The notes: generated from the letters alone by a model not told the origin. A stretch of 6,682 nucleotides of DNA from Candidatus Sigynarchaeota archaeon (GCA_030587505.1 JAUQYY010000019.1:1-6682), one strand, 5' to 3'; shown: positions 1-5,044, counted from the first letter of the stretch. Translations and numbers: made by a program.

Positions 1-484
1 TCGGTATGAAGCTCGCCCCCAGAATCACCAGTTCGGGCTTCTTCTCCTCGATCAGCTTGATGCTCTCTTCAAGGTCGATGTTGGCTTCCTCCCGAACGTA
101 CGGCAGGTAGTGAACCCTGATTCCCAGAACTCTCGGAGCGTTGTCCTGAGAGAAGCCCGGGTACCCTCCATCAGACTCGCTAATGCAGGCTATGCTCTTA
201 CCCCTAAACGCCATCAGCAGGGATAAATCCGCAACATGGCCTGATAAGGGGCGTAGGTCCGCAAATTTGCACCCGAAGACCTCCTTGGCGAGTTTCTCCC
301 CCTCCTCAAGTATCTGGTCTATGTACTTCGTTCCCGTGTAGAACCTGTCCGGAGAGGTGTACCTGTGCCCCAAATCGGATCTGAGCACTTCTCGAGCTCT
401 TGGGCTCATAACGTTCTCTGAGGGAATCAGATTTATGCATTTTGAACGCCACTCTTCGTGCATTTTAACTAAATCCTCAATCAT
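1..484 (-). CDS. Serine hydroxymethyltransferase-like PLP enzyme, N-terminal part (cut by window edge)
   Basis: The visible 161 residues begin at ATG (482-484) and stay open to the window edge. They resemble the N-terminal part of fold-type I PLP enzymes of the serine hydroxymethyltransferase (GlyA) group, which move one-carbon units between serine, glycine and a pterin. Seen: NLIPSEN (residues 18-24, GlyA LIASEN), GHRY (39-42), RFYTGTKYID (47-56, GlyA RYYGGCEYVD) and PLSGHVAD (79-86, phosphate-binding region). The PLP lysine lies outside the window. Two departures from the family are visible. The GlyA loop YAEGYPGKRYYGG is three residues shorter here (YTSPDRFYTG), so the Glu called Glu57 in E. 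coli has no counterpart. GlyA's GGHLTHG reads GGYPGFS. The protein may thus be a paralogue with another substrate (aldolase or transaldolase) rather than true GlyA. GGTGG four bases before ATG is the likely ribosome site. It diverges from the MoaD-like gene. The family call is good; the reaction is uncertain. Confidence 0.8.
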   Translation of the reverse strand, partial: MIEDLVKMHEEWRSKCINLIPSENVMSPRAREVLRSDLGHRYTSPDRFYTGTKYIDQILEEGEKLAKEVFGCKFADLRPLSGHVADLSLLMAFRGKSIACISESDGGYPGFSQDNAPRVLGIRVHYLPYVREEANIDLEESIKLIEEKKPELVILGASFIP

Positions 485-695
485 AAAACCACCAGACAAT
501 ACCAGTGTGCAATGTTCTTACCTCGCAACAGTCTTTTACCTTTTTTCGTTTCTCTCCCCCTGTGTAGAAATCATTTATTAGCCGAAACAAGTTTATAAAT
601 GTATGGAACCTGTTCTGGGAGGTTTTCGTTCGCTTTCAAACTTTATCAAGTGCTTTGTGCTTGCTCCGATAGTTGTTGTGTGGGTGAGATAGGGT
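485..695. promoter_or_regulatory. Divergent intergenic promoter region
   Basis: This gap separates two divergently read genes. On the plus strand GTTTATAAAT (591-600) is a strong TATA-like box, with the purine-rich BRE-like CCGAAACAA just upstream (582-590). It predicts a transcription start near 620 and a leader of about 75 nt for the MoaD-like gene. A second, weaker plus-strand box, CTTTATCA (641-648), would give a start near 671 and a leader of about 25 nt. On the minus strand TAATAAATGA (about 571-580) could serve the SHMT-like gene, with a start near 550, but it has no clear BRE. The core TTTATAAA is palindromic, so it could also act in the other direction. The boxes are seen; their use is inferred. 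Confidence 0.5.
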
Positions 696-962
696 TTGCG
701 GGTGAAATTTTTCGCCAATCTGCGTAGGATCACAGGGGTCAAGGAGCTAGAAATCGAAGCGGAGACCGTTGAGTCGCTTCTAGAAAAGCTCGTTGAGAGA
801 TACGGTGACGAGTTCAGGGACGCTATTCTCGAGGACGGGAGGCTGAGAAGATTCATCAAAATTCTGCGCAACGGTAGAGACATAGACTTTGAGGAAGGTC
901 TGAAAACAAAACTCGATGAAAATGATGTGATTGCTATATTTCCACCCGCGGGAGGTGGATAA
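696..962 (+). CDS. MoaD/ThiS/SAMP-type ubiquitin-like sulfur carrier
   Basis: An 88-residue beta-grasp protein of normal MoaD length. MoaD proteins carry sulfur as a C-terminal thiocarboxylate to molybdopterin synthase. Archaeal relatives (SAMPs) also serve tRNA thiolation or are attached to lysines of other proteins. Seen: the N-terminal strand RVKFFANLR (2-10), a helix around SLLEKLVERYGDEF (27-40), and the hallmark tail in which NGRDIDFEEGLKTKL (59-73) leads to DENDVIAIFPP and Ala-Gly-Gly-Gly (85-88). The free Gly-Gly end is what an E1-like enzyme adenylates. The start is TTG at 696, eight bases after GGTGA (683-687). An in-frame GTG at 702 is possible but would trim the first strand. No MoaE, MoeB/E1, ThiF or molybdopterin gene lies nearby, so genomic context does not tell whether it serves cofactor synthesis, tRNA thiolation or protein tagging. 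It converges with the TPR gene 33 bases downstream. Confidence 0.9.
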   Translation: MRVKFFANLRRITGVKELEIEAETVESLLEKLVERYGDEFRDAILEDGRLRRFIKILRNGRDIDFEEGLKTKLDENDVIAIFPPAGGG

Positions 963-963
963 C

Positions 964-985
964 CACCACGACAGAAAGCGTGGTG
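964..985. terminator. Hairpin between convergent genes
   Basis: CACCACG (964-970) and CGTGGTG (979-985) form a perfect 7-bp stem with an 8-base loop. The stem begins one base after the TAA of the MoaD-like gene and ends ten bases before the stop of the convergent TPR gene. No long T-tract follows on either strand, so it is not a classical intrinsic terminator. Its position suits a 3'-end structure that serves both transcripts. Confidence 0.45.
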
Positions 986-995
986 CCACTTTCCG

Positions 996-2564
996 TTACG
1001 GCAGGTCTGGTAGCCAGACTCCCAGTTTTAGCCTCTTCATTTTCTCAGCGCACTTCACTACTTGTTCTCGGTTCCCTAGCTGTTGGTAGATTTTCGCCGC
1101 CTCTTCCATGTGTTTCATCGCCTTCTTCGAGTCGTTCAGTTTGATGTAGATGTTTCCCATGTTGTACAGCGTTGCGGCGATGATCTCATTGTCCTTGGCT
1201 TTTTTCGCGTACTTCAGTGTTTCCTCCGCCGGTTTGAGAGCCTCACCGTACTTCTCCATCCTTATGTAGGCAAGTGAGATATTGTAGTAGCAGCGTCCAA
1301 TCTTCTGATTCTCACCGACTTTTCGGAAGTGCTTAATAGCTTCCTCAAAGTGGATGATCGCCTCCCTGTACCTCTGCAGGTGAACCAACTGGCCGCCGAT
1401 GTTCATCTGCGCGTTCCCCATGCTCTCCTCATCCCCGGCTTCTGTGTAGGCTTCGAGCGCCCTCACGTACGCTTCTAGCGCCTGGTCATGGACTCCGATC
1501 TCGTTGTACGCTCTGCCGATTTTAAAGTACCAGCTTCCGAGCGTCTGGGGTGACTCTCCCTCCATCAGGGGGATGCTCTTCTCCAACTGCTCCAGCATTT
1601 CGTTGTACATTCCCGCCTCATCATAAATGTTCACCAGTTGGATGTACGAGTAGACTAGGCTCTCCCGGTTCTGCAGATTCTCAAATATGGGTATCGCCCT
1701 CTTCAGGTGTTCCGCCGCGGCGATCTTGTCTCCGAGTTTTATCTGAGCCCTAGCGGCGTTAAGGTAACTGCTCGCGAGGACGGAGCTTTCACCCCTCTCC
1801 TCCAGGATTTCAATAGCCTTCTGGGAGTATTCGAGCATCTTCTGGTAGTCCTCTAACTCTCCGTAGCAGTAACCGATCTGGGCGTAGCACGCTGCTACCT
1901 TTTCGTGGCGCTCAGCCTTCTCATAGCGGGCCGCCGCCCTCTTCAGCCAATCTATGGCCGCGATGTTCTTTTTGAGCTTTTGGTGGGAGTAGCCCATGTA
2001 GTAGTAGCAGTCTCCGACGTAGCTCTCAGCCTGGGCTCTTTCGAGGTAGGGGACCGCTCTCTCACAGTACTTTATCGACGCCTTGTACTTCTTGAGGAGG
2101 AAATACCGCATGGCGATGGTTAGGTATGAGACTCCCACCATCTTTTTGTTATCGGCGTTCATGAAGTAGGAAACTGCCTTCTCGTGTTTCTCTATGGACT
2201 TCTCTCTCTCCCCAAGGAGGTCGTAGGCGACACCCAGCTGGAAGTAAGCGGTTCCAAGCCAGGGCTCATTCCTAGCGTTTCTTACTGCGCTCTCCAGGCA
2301 ACCAACCGCCTTCTCTGGACGTTCAAGCCTGCTGAAAGCCAAACCCGCGTTGAAGTAGCAGAGCCCCAGCTTATCCTTCTTTTCCTTCCTTGCGACTCCC
2401 TCCGCCCCGTTTATGGCGGCCTTGAGGTAGCAGTCACGGGCCTTGGTGTACTTCCCCTCCCTCTGAAAGGAGTCGCCGGCTTTCAGGTATAGTTCGCTGG
2501 CGAGAGCGTAGTTTCCCTCTTTCTCCGCTCTCTCAGCGCTTTCAAGGATTTCCGATTCACCCAA
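996..2564 (-). CDS. Large tetratricopeptide-repeat protein (eleven 40-residue repeats)
   Basis: A 522-residue protein made almost wholly of TPR helix pairs. Two shorter units occupy residues 15-55, the second being KYTKARDCYLKAA. From about residue 66 to 505 come eleven units, almost all exactly 40 residues long, with a pattern like GxCYYxxGxAYxxLxxYxxAI, often ending in E/K-rich turns. The 40-residue register, rather than the common 34, is that of the TPR_12/LGN-like class, which binds peptide partners in a superhelix. No signal peptide, membrane segment or fused enzyme domain is visible, so it is probably a cytosolic scaffold; the partner is unknown. The tail, KLGVWLPDLP, is not repeat-like. 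The start is TTG at 2562-2564, because GGAGG (2573-2577) stands eight bases upstream. The frame stays open to a TTG at 2598-2600, but that adds 12 residues encoded across the ribosome site itself. The gene appears monocistronic and converges with the MoaD-like gene. Confidence 0.9.
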   Translation of the reverse strand: MGESEILESAERAEKEGNYALASELYLKAGDSFQREGKYTKARDCYLKAAINGAEGVARKEKKDKLGLCYFNAGLAFSRLERPEKAVGCLESAVRNARNEPWLGTAYFQLGVAYDLLGEREKSIEKHEKAVSYFMNADNKKMVGVSYLTIAMRYFLLKKYKASIKYCERAVPYLERAQAESYVGDCYYYMGYSHQKLKKNIAAIDWLKRAAARYEKAERHEKVAACYAQIGYCYGELEDYQKMLEYSQKAIEILEERGESSVLASSYLNAARAQIKLGDKIAAAEHLKRAIPIFENLQNRESLVYSYIQLVNIYDEAGMYNEMLEQLEKSIPLMEGESPQTLGSWYFKIGRAYNEIGVHDQALEAYVRALEAYTEAGDEESMGNAQMNIGGQLVHLQRYREAIIHFEEAIKHFRKVGENQKIGRCYYNISLAYIRMEKYGEALKPAEETLKYAKKAKDNEIIAATLYNMGNIYIKLNDSKKAMKHMEEAAKIYQQLGNREQVVKCAEKMKRLKLGVWLPDLP

Positions 2565-2572
2565 CGATGCAT

Positions 2573-2577
2573 CCTCC
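2573..2577 (-). promoter_or_regulatory. Shine-Dalgarno site that sets the TPR start
   Basis: GGAGG is read on the minus strand (CCTCC on plus), eight bases before TTG 2562-2564. No comparable site precedes the longer in-frame TTG at 2600. An ATG overlapping the motif (2570-2572) is out of frame. The site therefore decides for the shorter 522-residue protein. Confidence 0.65.
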
Positions 2578-2644
2578 AAAAATATGGGTGCAAACCCCAA
2601 ATGGAACTCAACATGACTCGAATCAACAATAGTTGCTCGGTGAA

Positions 2645-2667
2645 AGTTTTAACATCCCTTTAAAACT
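2645..2667. promoter_or_regulatory. Inverted repeat of two TATA-like arms upstream of the TPR gene
   Basis: AGTTTTAA (2645-2652) and TTAAAACT (2660-2667) are perfect inverted repeats separated by seven bases. Read on the minus strand, the arm around 2659-2667 (GTTTTAAAG) is a plausible TATA box for the TPR gene, with a start near 2636 and a leader of about 70 nt. Read on plus, the other arm could drive transcription into the gene-free region to the right. It may also be an operator that overlaps the promoter. Confidence 0.4.
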
Positions 2668-3138
2668 CTCTGCCGTTTTTACACCCACCCGGGGGCTGGC
2701 GCCTCTTTGTTGGTGTTGTCCCTTCTGGACTCTGTTTTCTTCTGTGCTCTTGGGTGTCTGTTGGTGAACTCTTGGTTTGAGTGTTCGGTAAAGGGCTACT
2801 CTGGAGTTGAGCTTAGATGGGGATTCTGGCGGTTAGGTCAGACATCCTGCTTCATTCTGGGGCGGGTGCGGCTCCGTTACTGGCGTGTTTGTTTCTCTGT
2901 GTTTCCCGTTGTAATTTTATGAGCTCGAGTTCTTATTACCTTTACCGTTCGTGCAGCAAGGGAGATTTTCGAACATTCTTATTTTTCTTCTTGTAGGAGG
3001 CTGCTGAGTTGATTGTTTTTCTGTTTCCAGAGATTTTTAACTATTAATGGTTTTTTAACTGAAAATCGAAAGAAGAATTCTGATTTTAATTATTAATACT
3101 AAGGATTCTCGGGATTAGCGGATAGTTTTACCACAATA
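2668..3138. other. Gene-free, G+T-rich stretch
   Basis: No credible protein gene is visible on either strand. An open frame at 2707-2922 (+) exists but is rich in Cys and Trp, starts at TTG with no ribosome site, and matches nothing I recognise. From about 2700 to 2930 the plus strand is strongly biased to G and T with few A, unlike the coding strands of neighbouring genes. From 3040 the DNA turns A/T-rich. A weak hairpin, GTTCG (2947-2951) with CGAAC (2970-2974), is followed by a T5 tract at 2982-2986 and could end a plus-strand transcript. The stretch could be a decayed gene, an untranslated RNA or a long 5' region. Confidence 0.4.
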
Positions 3139-3140
3139 GC

Positions 3141-3148
3141 TTTATATC
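3141..3148 (+). promoter_or_regulatory. TATA box for candidate small RNA
   Basis: TTTATATC is a good archaeal TATA-like box, though the bases upstream (CCACAATAGC) form only a mediocre BRE. With the usual spacing of about 26 bases from box centre to start, transcription would begin near 3171, at the foot of the 14-bp stem at 3172. The box is seen; its use is inferred. Confidence 0.5.
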
Positions 3149-3170
3149 TTTTCTCTTTGTGTTCCCAGCG

Positions 3171-3270
3171 AAGGATGCGCTGAGAGAATCACAGTTTTCT
3201 CCACACCTCTCTTCTCCCCCAAACTGCTTTTTTTACCACCCATCTCAGCGCATCCTAAGAACACCTTTTT
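3171..3270 (+). ncRNA. Candidate small structured RNA (14-bp closing stem, C/U-rich loop)
   Basis: AGGATGCGCTGAGA (3172-3185) pairs perfectly with TCTCAGCGCATCCT (3243-3256). Inside the 57-base loop a second helix, CAGTTT (3192-3197) with AAACTG (3221-3226), closes a pyrimidine loop at 3198-3220 that has almost no purines. The element sits where the TATA box at 3141 would start transcription, and T5 follows at 3266-3270, so promoter, fold and terminator agree. Two complications exist. T7 at 3228-3234, just after the inner helix, could end the RNA early at about 65 nt. CAGCG (3166-3170) can pair with CGCTG (3178-3182) and compete with the long stem. An outer 6-bp match, GTGTTC (3159-3164) with GAACAC (3259-3264), extends the symmetry beyond the expected 5' end, so a small transposon-like remnant is the main alternative. 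I see no C/D boxes, no H/ACA pocket, and no SRP, RNase P or tRNA feature. Confidence 0.5.
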
Positions 3271-3527
3271 ATCCCCGTTATTCTGGTCAGTTATTTGTAT
3301 TAACCACTTGTAATCTAATTATTTTTTCCAATATTTGAAAAATTCGGATTTTTCTATAATTTTTTGGCGTGAACTAAAGTTTACAAAAAGCTTAAAAAAC
3401 AGTTTTAGTGTTAAGTAATTACCTACACATGGTGGGCGTGACAAACCAAACGGGGTTCACAAACCTGTCTTAAACAAAAAAATAGTTAAACAGTAGAATA
3501 ATATAATCATACATGAGGAAATTGAGT
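3265..3527 (+). promoter_or_regulatory. A/T-rich upstream region and promoters of the longin-like gene
   Basis: Two TATA-like boxes stand before the 3528 gene. CTTAAAAAAC (3391-3400) predicts a start near 3421, which would give a leader of about 105 nt. TATAAT (3502-3507) predicts a start near 3531, so an mRNA with almost no leader beginning close to ATG 3528. The long leader would contain a 14-codon open frame (3429-3473). No strong fold is visible otherwise. Confidence 0.35.
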
Positions 3528-3956
3528 ATGATTTATGCGATCTGGATTCTCAAAAACACGGGTGAATCGCTCTTAAACATCGCTTTTGAGAAACTGAAAC
3601 TAGCGGAGAGCGATCCGGTACTCCTAGGGGGTTTATTCTCGGCTGTTTCCCAGATGGCTAAACAGAATGTTGGAGAACTCAGCACCATCAATATAATCAT
3701 TGGTGAAATGAAGCTTGTCTTTACTTTCTCCAAAAACTTCATAGTGGTGGTTGCCGGCGATACGGAAGAAGAAGCCAAAAAATTCGGGAAAGAAGTGGAA
3801 AAAGCTTTCAACAAGAGGTATGCTCACATTTTTGAAAAGTGGGATGGCAACATCAAAATATTCAGAGACTTCGTCCCCGAAGTTAAGAAAATAGTGGAGA
3901 GGCACGGCCCACTAGAATCCGACCTCGAAGAGGTTCTCCGCTCATTGTCCGAGTAG
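3528..3956 (+). CDS. Longin/roadblock-like small protein
   Basis: A 142-residue soluble protein with the alpha-beta profile of longin-type domains. An opening strand, MIYAIWILKN (1-10), is followed by a helix with SDPVLLGGLFSAVSQMAK (28-45), strands LSTINIIIGE and MKLVFTFSKNFIVVVAGD (61-78), a Lys/Glu-rich helix with FGKEVEKAFNKRYA, then FEKWDGNIKIFRDF (102-115) and an acidic C-terminal helix. Archaeal proteins of this look (DP-x-L-hydrophobic-GG/SGF then KDFIVVV) belong to the longin/roadblock superfamily. In eukaryotes these folds partner with small GTPases and trafficking complexes; in archaea their role is mostly unknown. No GTPase gene is in the window. GAGG (3515-3518) stands nine bases before ATG 3528, which fits the family's usual N-terminus. 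An in-frame ATG at 3513 lacks a ribosome site and would add MRKLS. The fold call is by pattern recognition only. Confidence 0.75.
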   Translation: MIYAIWILKNTGESLLNIAFEKLKLAESDPVLLGGLFSAVSQMAKQNVGELSTINIIIGEMKLVFTFSKNFIVVVAGDTEEEAKKFGKEVEKAFNKRYAHIFEKWDGNIKIFRDFVPEVKKIVERHGPLESDLEEVLRSLSE

Positions 3957-3968
3957 AAAACCCTTGAG

Positions 3969-4006
3969 GAATCGGTCCACCTCGATTCGCGCATTATCTG
4001 TTTTTT
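3969..4006 (+). terminator. Terminator-like hairpin with T6 after the longin-like gene
   Basis: GAATCG (3969-3974) pairs with CGATTC (3983-3988) around an 8-base loop, and T6 follows at 4001-4006. A longer-range pairing, CTTGAGG (3963-3969) with CCTCAAG (4010-4016), encloses the whole element. It begins thirteen bases after the stop codon. T-tracts alone can end archaeal transcription, so it is a good candidate 3' end. Confidence 0.5.
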
Positions 4007-4046
4007 AACCCTCAAGAAACGTGAACCGGCAATTCGAGAGTAGCAT

Positions 4047-4063
4047 GGTTTCGCCGAGAAACC
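4047..4063. repeat. Short perfect hairpin in the 3957-4247 gap
   Basis: GGTTTC (4047-4052) and GAAACC (4058-4063) form a 6-bp stem with the 5-base loop GCCGA. It lies after the T6 terminator and before the next promoter, so it has no evident transcript. A T5 tract is at 4098-4102. Confidence 0.3.
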
Positions 4064-4128
4064 CTCCTTTCGCATTCTCTGTGTGCAGAACACTTGGTTT
4101 TTGTGGCGCTTCAACCGGTAAGAGAATA

Positions 4129-4152
4129 CTATTTATAGCATATTTGAAATAT
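4129..4152 (+). promoter_or_regulatory. TATA box followed by a 13-base palindrome (possible operator)
   Basis: CTATTTATAG (4129-4138) is a TATA-like box that is itself symmetric. Two bases later ATATTTGAAATAT (4140-4152) is a perfect 6+1+6 palindrome. It occupies the place between TATA box and start where archaeal repressors often bind. A further hairpin, CTTAC-AGAA-GTAAG, covers 4153-4166. A second box, CTTAAAATAT (4184-4193), predicts a start near 4215 and a leader of about 33 nt carrying the GGAGGTG site. Which box is used cannot be told from sequence. Confidence 0.45.
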
Positions 4153-4230
4153 CTTACAGAAGTAAGAATTCTTCCTACAGAGTCTTAAAATATCTGTTCA
4201 AGGCTGGACGAATGTTTCTGAAGCTGGATA

Positions 4231-4237
4231 GGAGGTG
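4231..4237 (+). promoter_or_regulatory. Shine-Dalgarno site of the acyltransferase, with a decoy ATG-TAA
   Basis: GGAGGTG is followed ten bases later by ATG 4248, the chosen start. Between them lies ATG TAA (4240-4245), an out-of-frame start directly followed by a stop. The same 12 bases, GGAGGTGTAATG, recur before the hydrolase gene. Confidence 0.7.
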
Positions 4238-4247
4238 TAATGTAAAA

Positions 4248-4961
4248 ATGCACAGGATCGAGAAGGAAAAGTTGAAGCGTCCACCCCGGCTTATTGGGAG
4301 ACTGGCTGCCTCCATCGCAATTGCAGGAGCGATAAGCCTGATTCCCATAATGTTAGCCGCGTACTTCATGGTTAATTACCTCAATCTACCCCTCTACGTG
4401 CTAATCGGACTAACCCCAGTCTACTACATTATGACGAAATGGATCTTCAACCTAACGTTCCTTGTGGTTGCCAGACTGCAGCTGAAACCCGTCGAGGAAG
4501 GTTCCCACGAGGTTGACATGAGAAACGAAAACGTGAGAAACTGGATGATAAACGTGATGCTGACAAACTCCGCCACGAGCTTCATGGGAACCCCCCCACT
4601 GGGACAGACCCTCTTCAACAGGTTCGTCTACAAGTTTCTAAAGTGCAAGATGGGCCCAGGAGCAACCGCGTACAGGATCTCAGACCCCTACCTCGTGGAG
4701 ATGGGTGCAAGCTCGGTTGGAGGGGCAGGCTCGTTCATCATACCCCACATTTCAGAGGGAACCAACCTGTACCTCAAAAAAATAAAAATCGGCGACGGAG
4801 CAGTGGTGGGAGTACACTCCGTTGTGTTTCCAGGGGTTGAAATAGGCGAAGGAGCCGTTGTCGGAGCGTACTCCTTCGTGCCGAGAGACACGAAAATCCC
4901 CCCGAACACCGTGTGGGCCGGCGTACCAGCGAAACAAATCCTACCCAAGCCGGGCAAATAA
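4248..4961 (+). CDS. Membrane-anchored left-handed beta-helix (hexapeptide) acyltransferase
   Basis: A 237-residue protein in two parts. Residues 1-18 are basic (RIEKEKLKRPPRLIGR), followed by two hydrophobic segments at about 19-44 and 48-77 that should span the membrane as a hairpin. A linker leads to a hexapeptide-repeat domain at about 135-230, with the classic run IGDGAVVGVHSVVFPG, then VEIGEGAVVGAYSFV, and the cap IPPNTVWAGVPAKQI. Such left-handed beta-helix enzymes move acetyl or other acyl groups from CoA to sugars, amino acids or lipids. His190 (in VGVHSVV) or His167 (in IIPHISEG) may be catalytic. The two-helix anchor plus degenerate helix resembles the C-terminal part of Pls/PosA-type peptide synthetases, so the acceptor could be membrane-linked; this is inference. 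The start at 4248 is set by GGAGGTG at 4231. An upstream in-frame ATG at 4212 has no ribosome site and lies close to a predicted transcription start. Confidence 0.85.
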   Translation: MHRIEKEKLKRPPRLIGRLAASIAIAGAISLIPIMLAAYFMVNYLNLPLYVLIGLTPVYYIMTKWIFNLTFLVVARLQLKPVEEGSHEVDMRNENVRNWMINVMLTNSATSFMGTPPLGQTLFNRFVYKFLKCKMGPGATAYRISDPYLVEMGASSVGGAGSFIIPHISEGTNLYLKKIKIGDGAVVGVHSVVFPGVEIGEGAVVGAYSFVPRDTKIPPNTVWAGVPAKQILPKPGK

Positions 4962-4971
4962 CCCCGAAAAT

Positions 4972-4994
4972 GGGAAGTCTCCCTTTCCCTTTTT
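4972..4994 (+). terminator. Terminator-like hairpin after the acyltransferase
   Basis: GGGAA (4972-4976) pairs with TTCCC (4985-4989) around an 8-base loop and is followed directly by T5 (4990-4994). An alternative stem, GGGA/TCCC (4972-4975 with 4980-4983), is also possible. It lies eleven bases past the stop and suggests that the hydrolase gene is not simply cotranscribed. Confidence 0.45.
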
Positions 4995-5011
4995 CACGGA
5001 GTTTGTTAACG

Positions 5012-5043
5012 TTTTATACCGCATCCGGTTCGGAGGTGTAATG
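5012..5043 (+). promoter_or_regulatory. TATA box and ribosome site of the hydrolase gene
   Basis: TTTTATAC (5012-5019) is a TATA-like box, and GGAGGTG (5032-5038) a strong ribosome site. They lie so close that the usual start distance puts the 5' end near 5041, which would leave the ribosome site out of the mRNA. Either transcripts come from further upstream or the message is nearly leaderless. ATG 5041 opens a three-codon frame (ATG GTT GGG TAA) out of phase with TTG 5045. Confidence 0.45.
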
Positions 5044-5044
5044 G

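Noticed and set aside
357..581. 74-codon open frame on plus
   Set aside because: Lies mostly antisense to the well-supported SHMT-like coding region and has no ribosome site or family likeness.
2707..2922. 71-codon open frame on plus in the G+T-rich gap
   Set aside because: TTG start without ribosome site, very high Cys and Trp content, no recognisable domain; best explained by base bias.
3171..3270. Reading the 3171-3270 element as a C/D or H/ACA guide RNA
   Set aside because: No C (RUGAUGA) and D box pair at the stem; an ACA lies at 3261-3263 but the stem is continuous, with no pseudouridylation pocket or kink-turn.
2668..4211. tRNA genes, CRISPR repeats, insertion sequences or attachment sites in the gaps
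   Set aside because: No cloverleaf, no regularly spaced repeats, no transposase fragment and no tRNA-end duplication could be found by eye.
4212..4247. Longer N-terminus (ATG 4212) for the acyltransferase
   Set aside because: No ribosome site before it, while GGAGGTG at 4231 serves ATG 4248; a promoter box at 4184-4193 would place the RNA start at about 4215.
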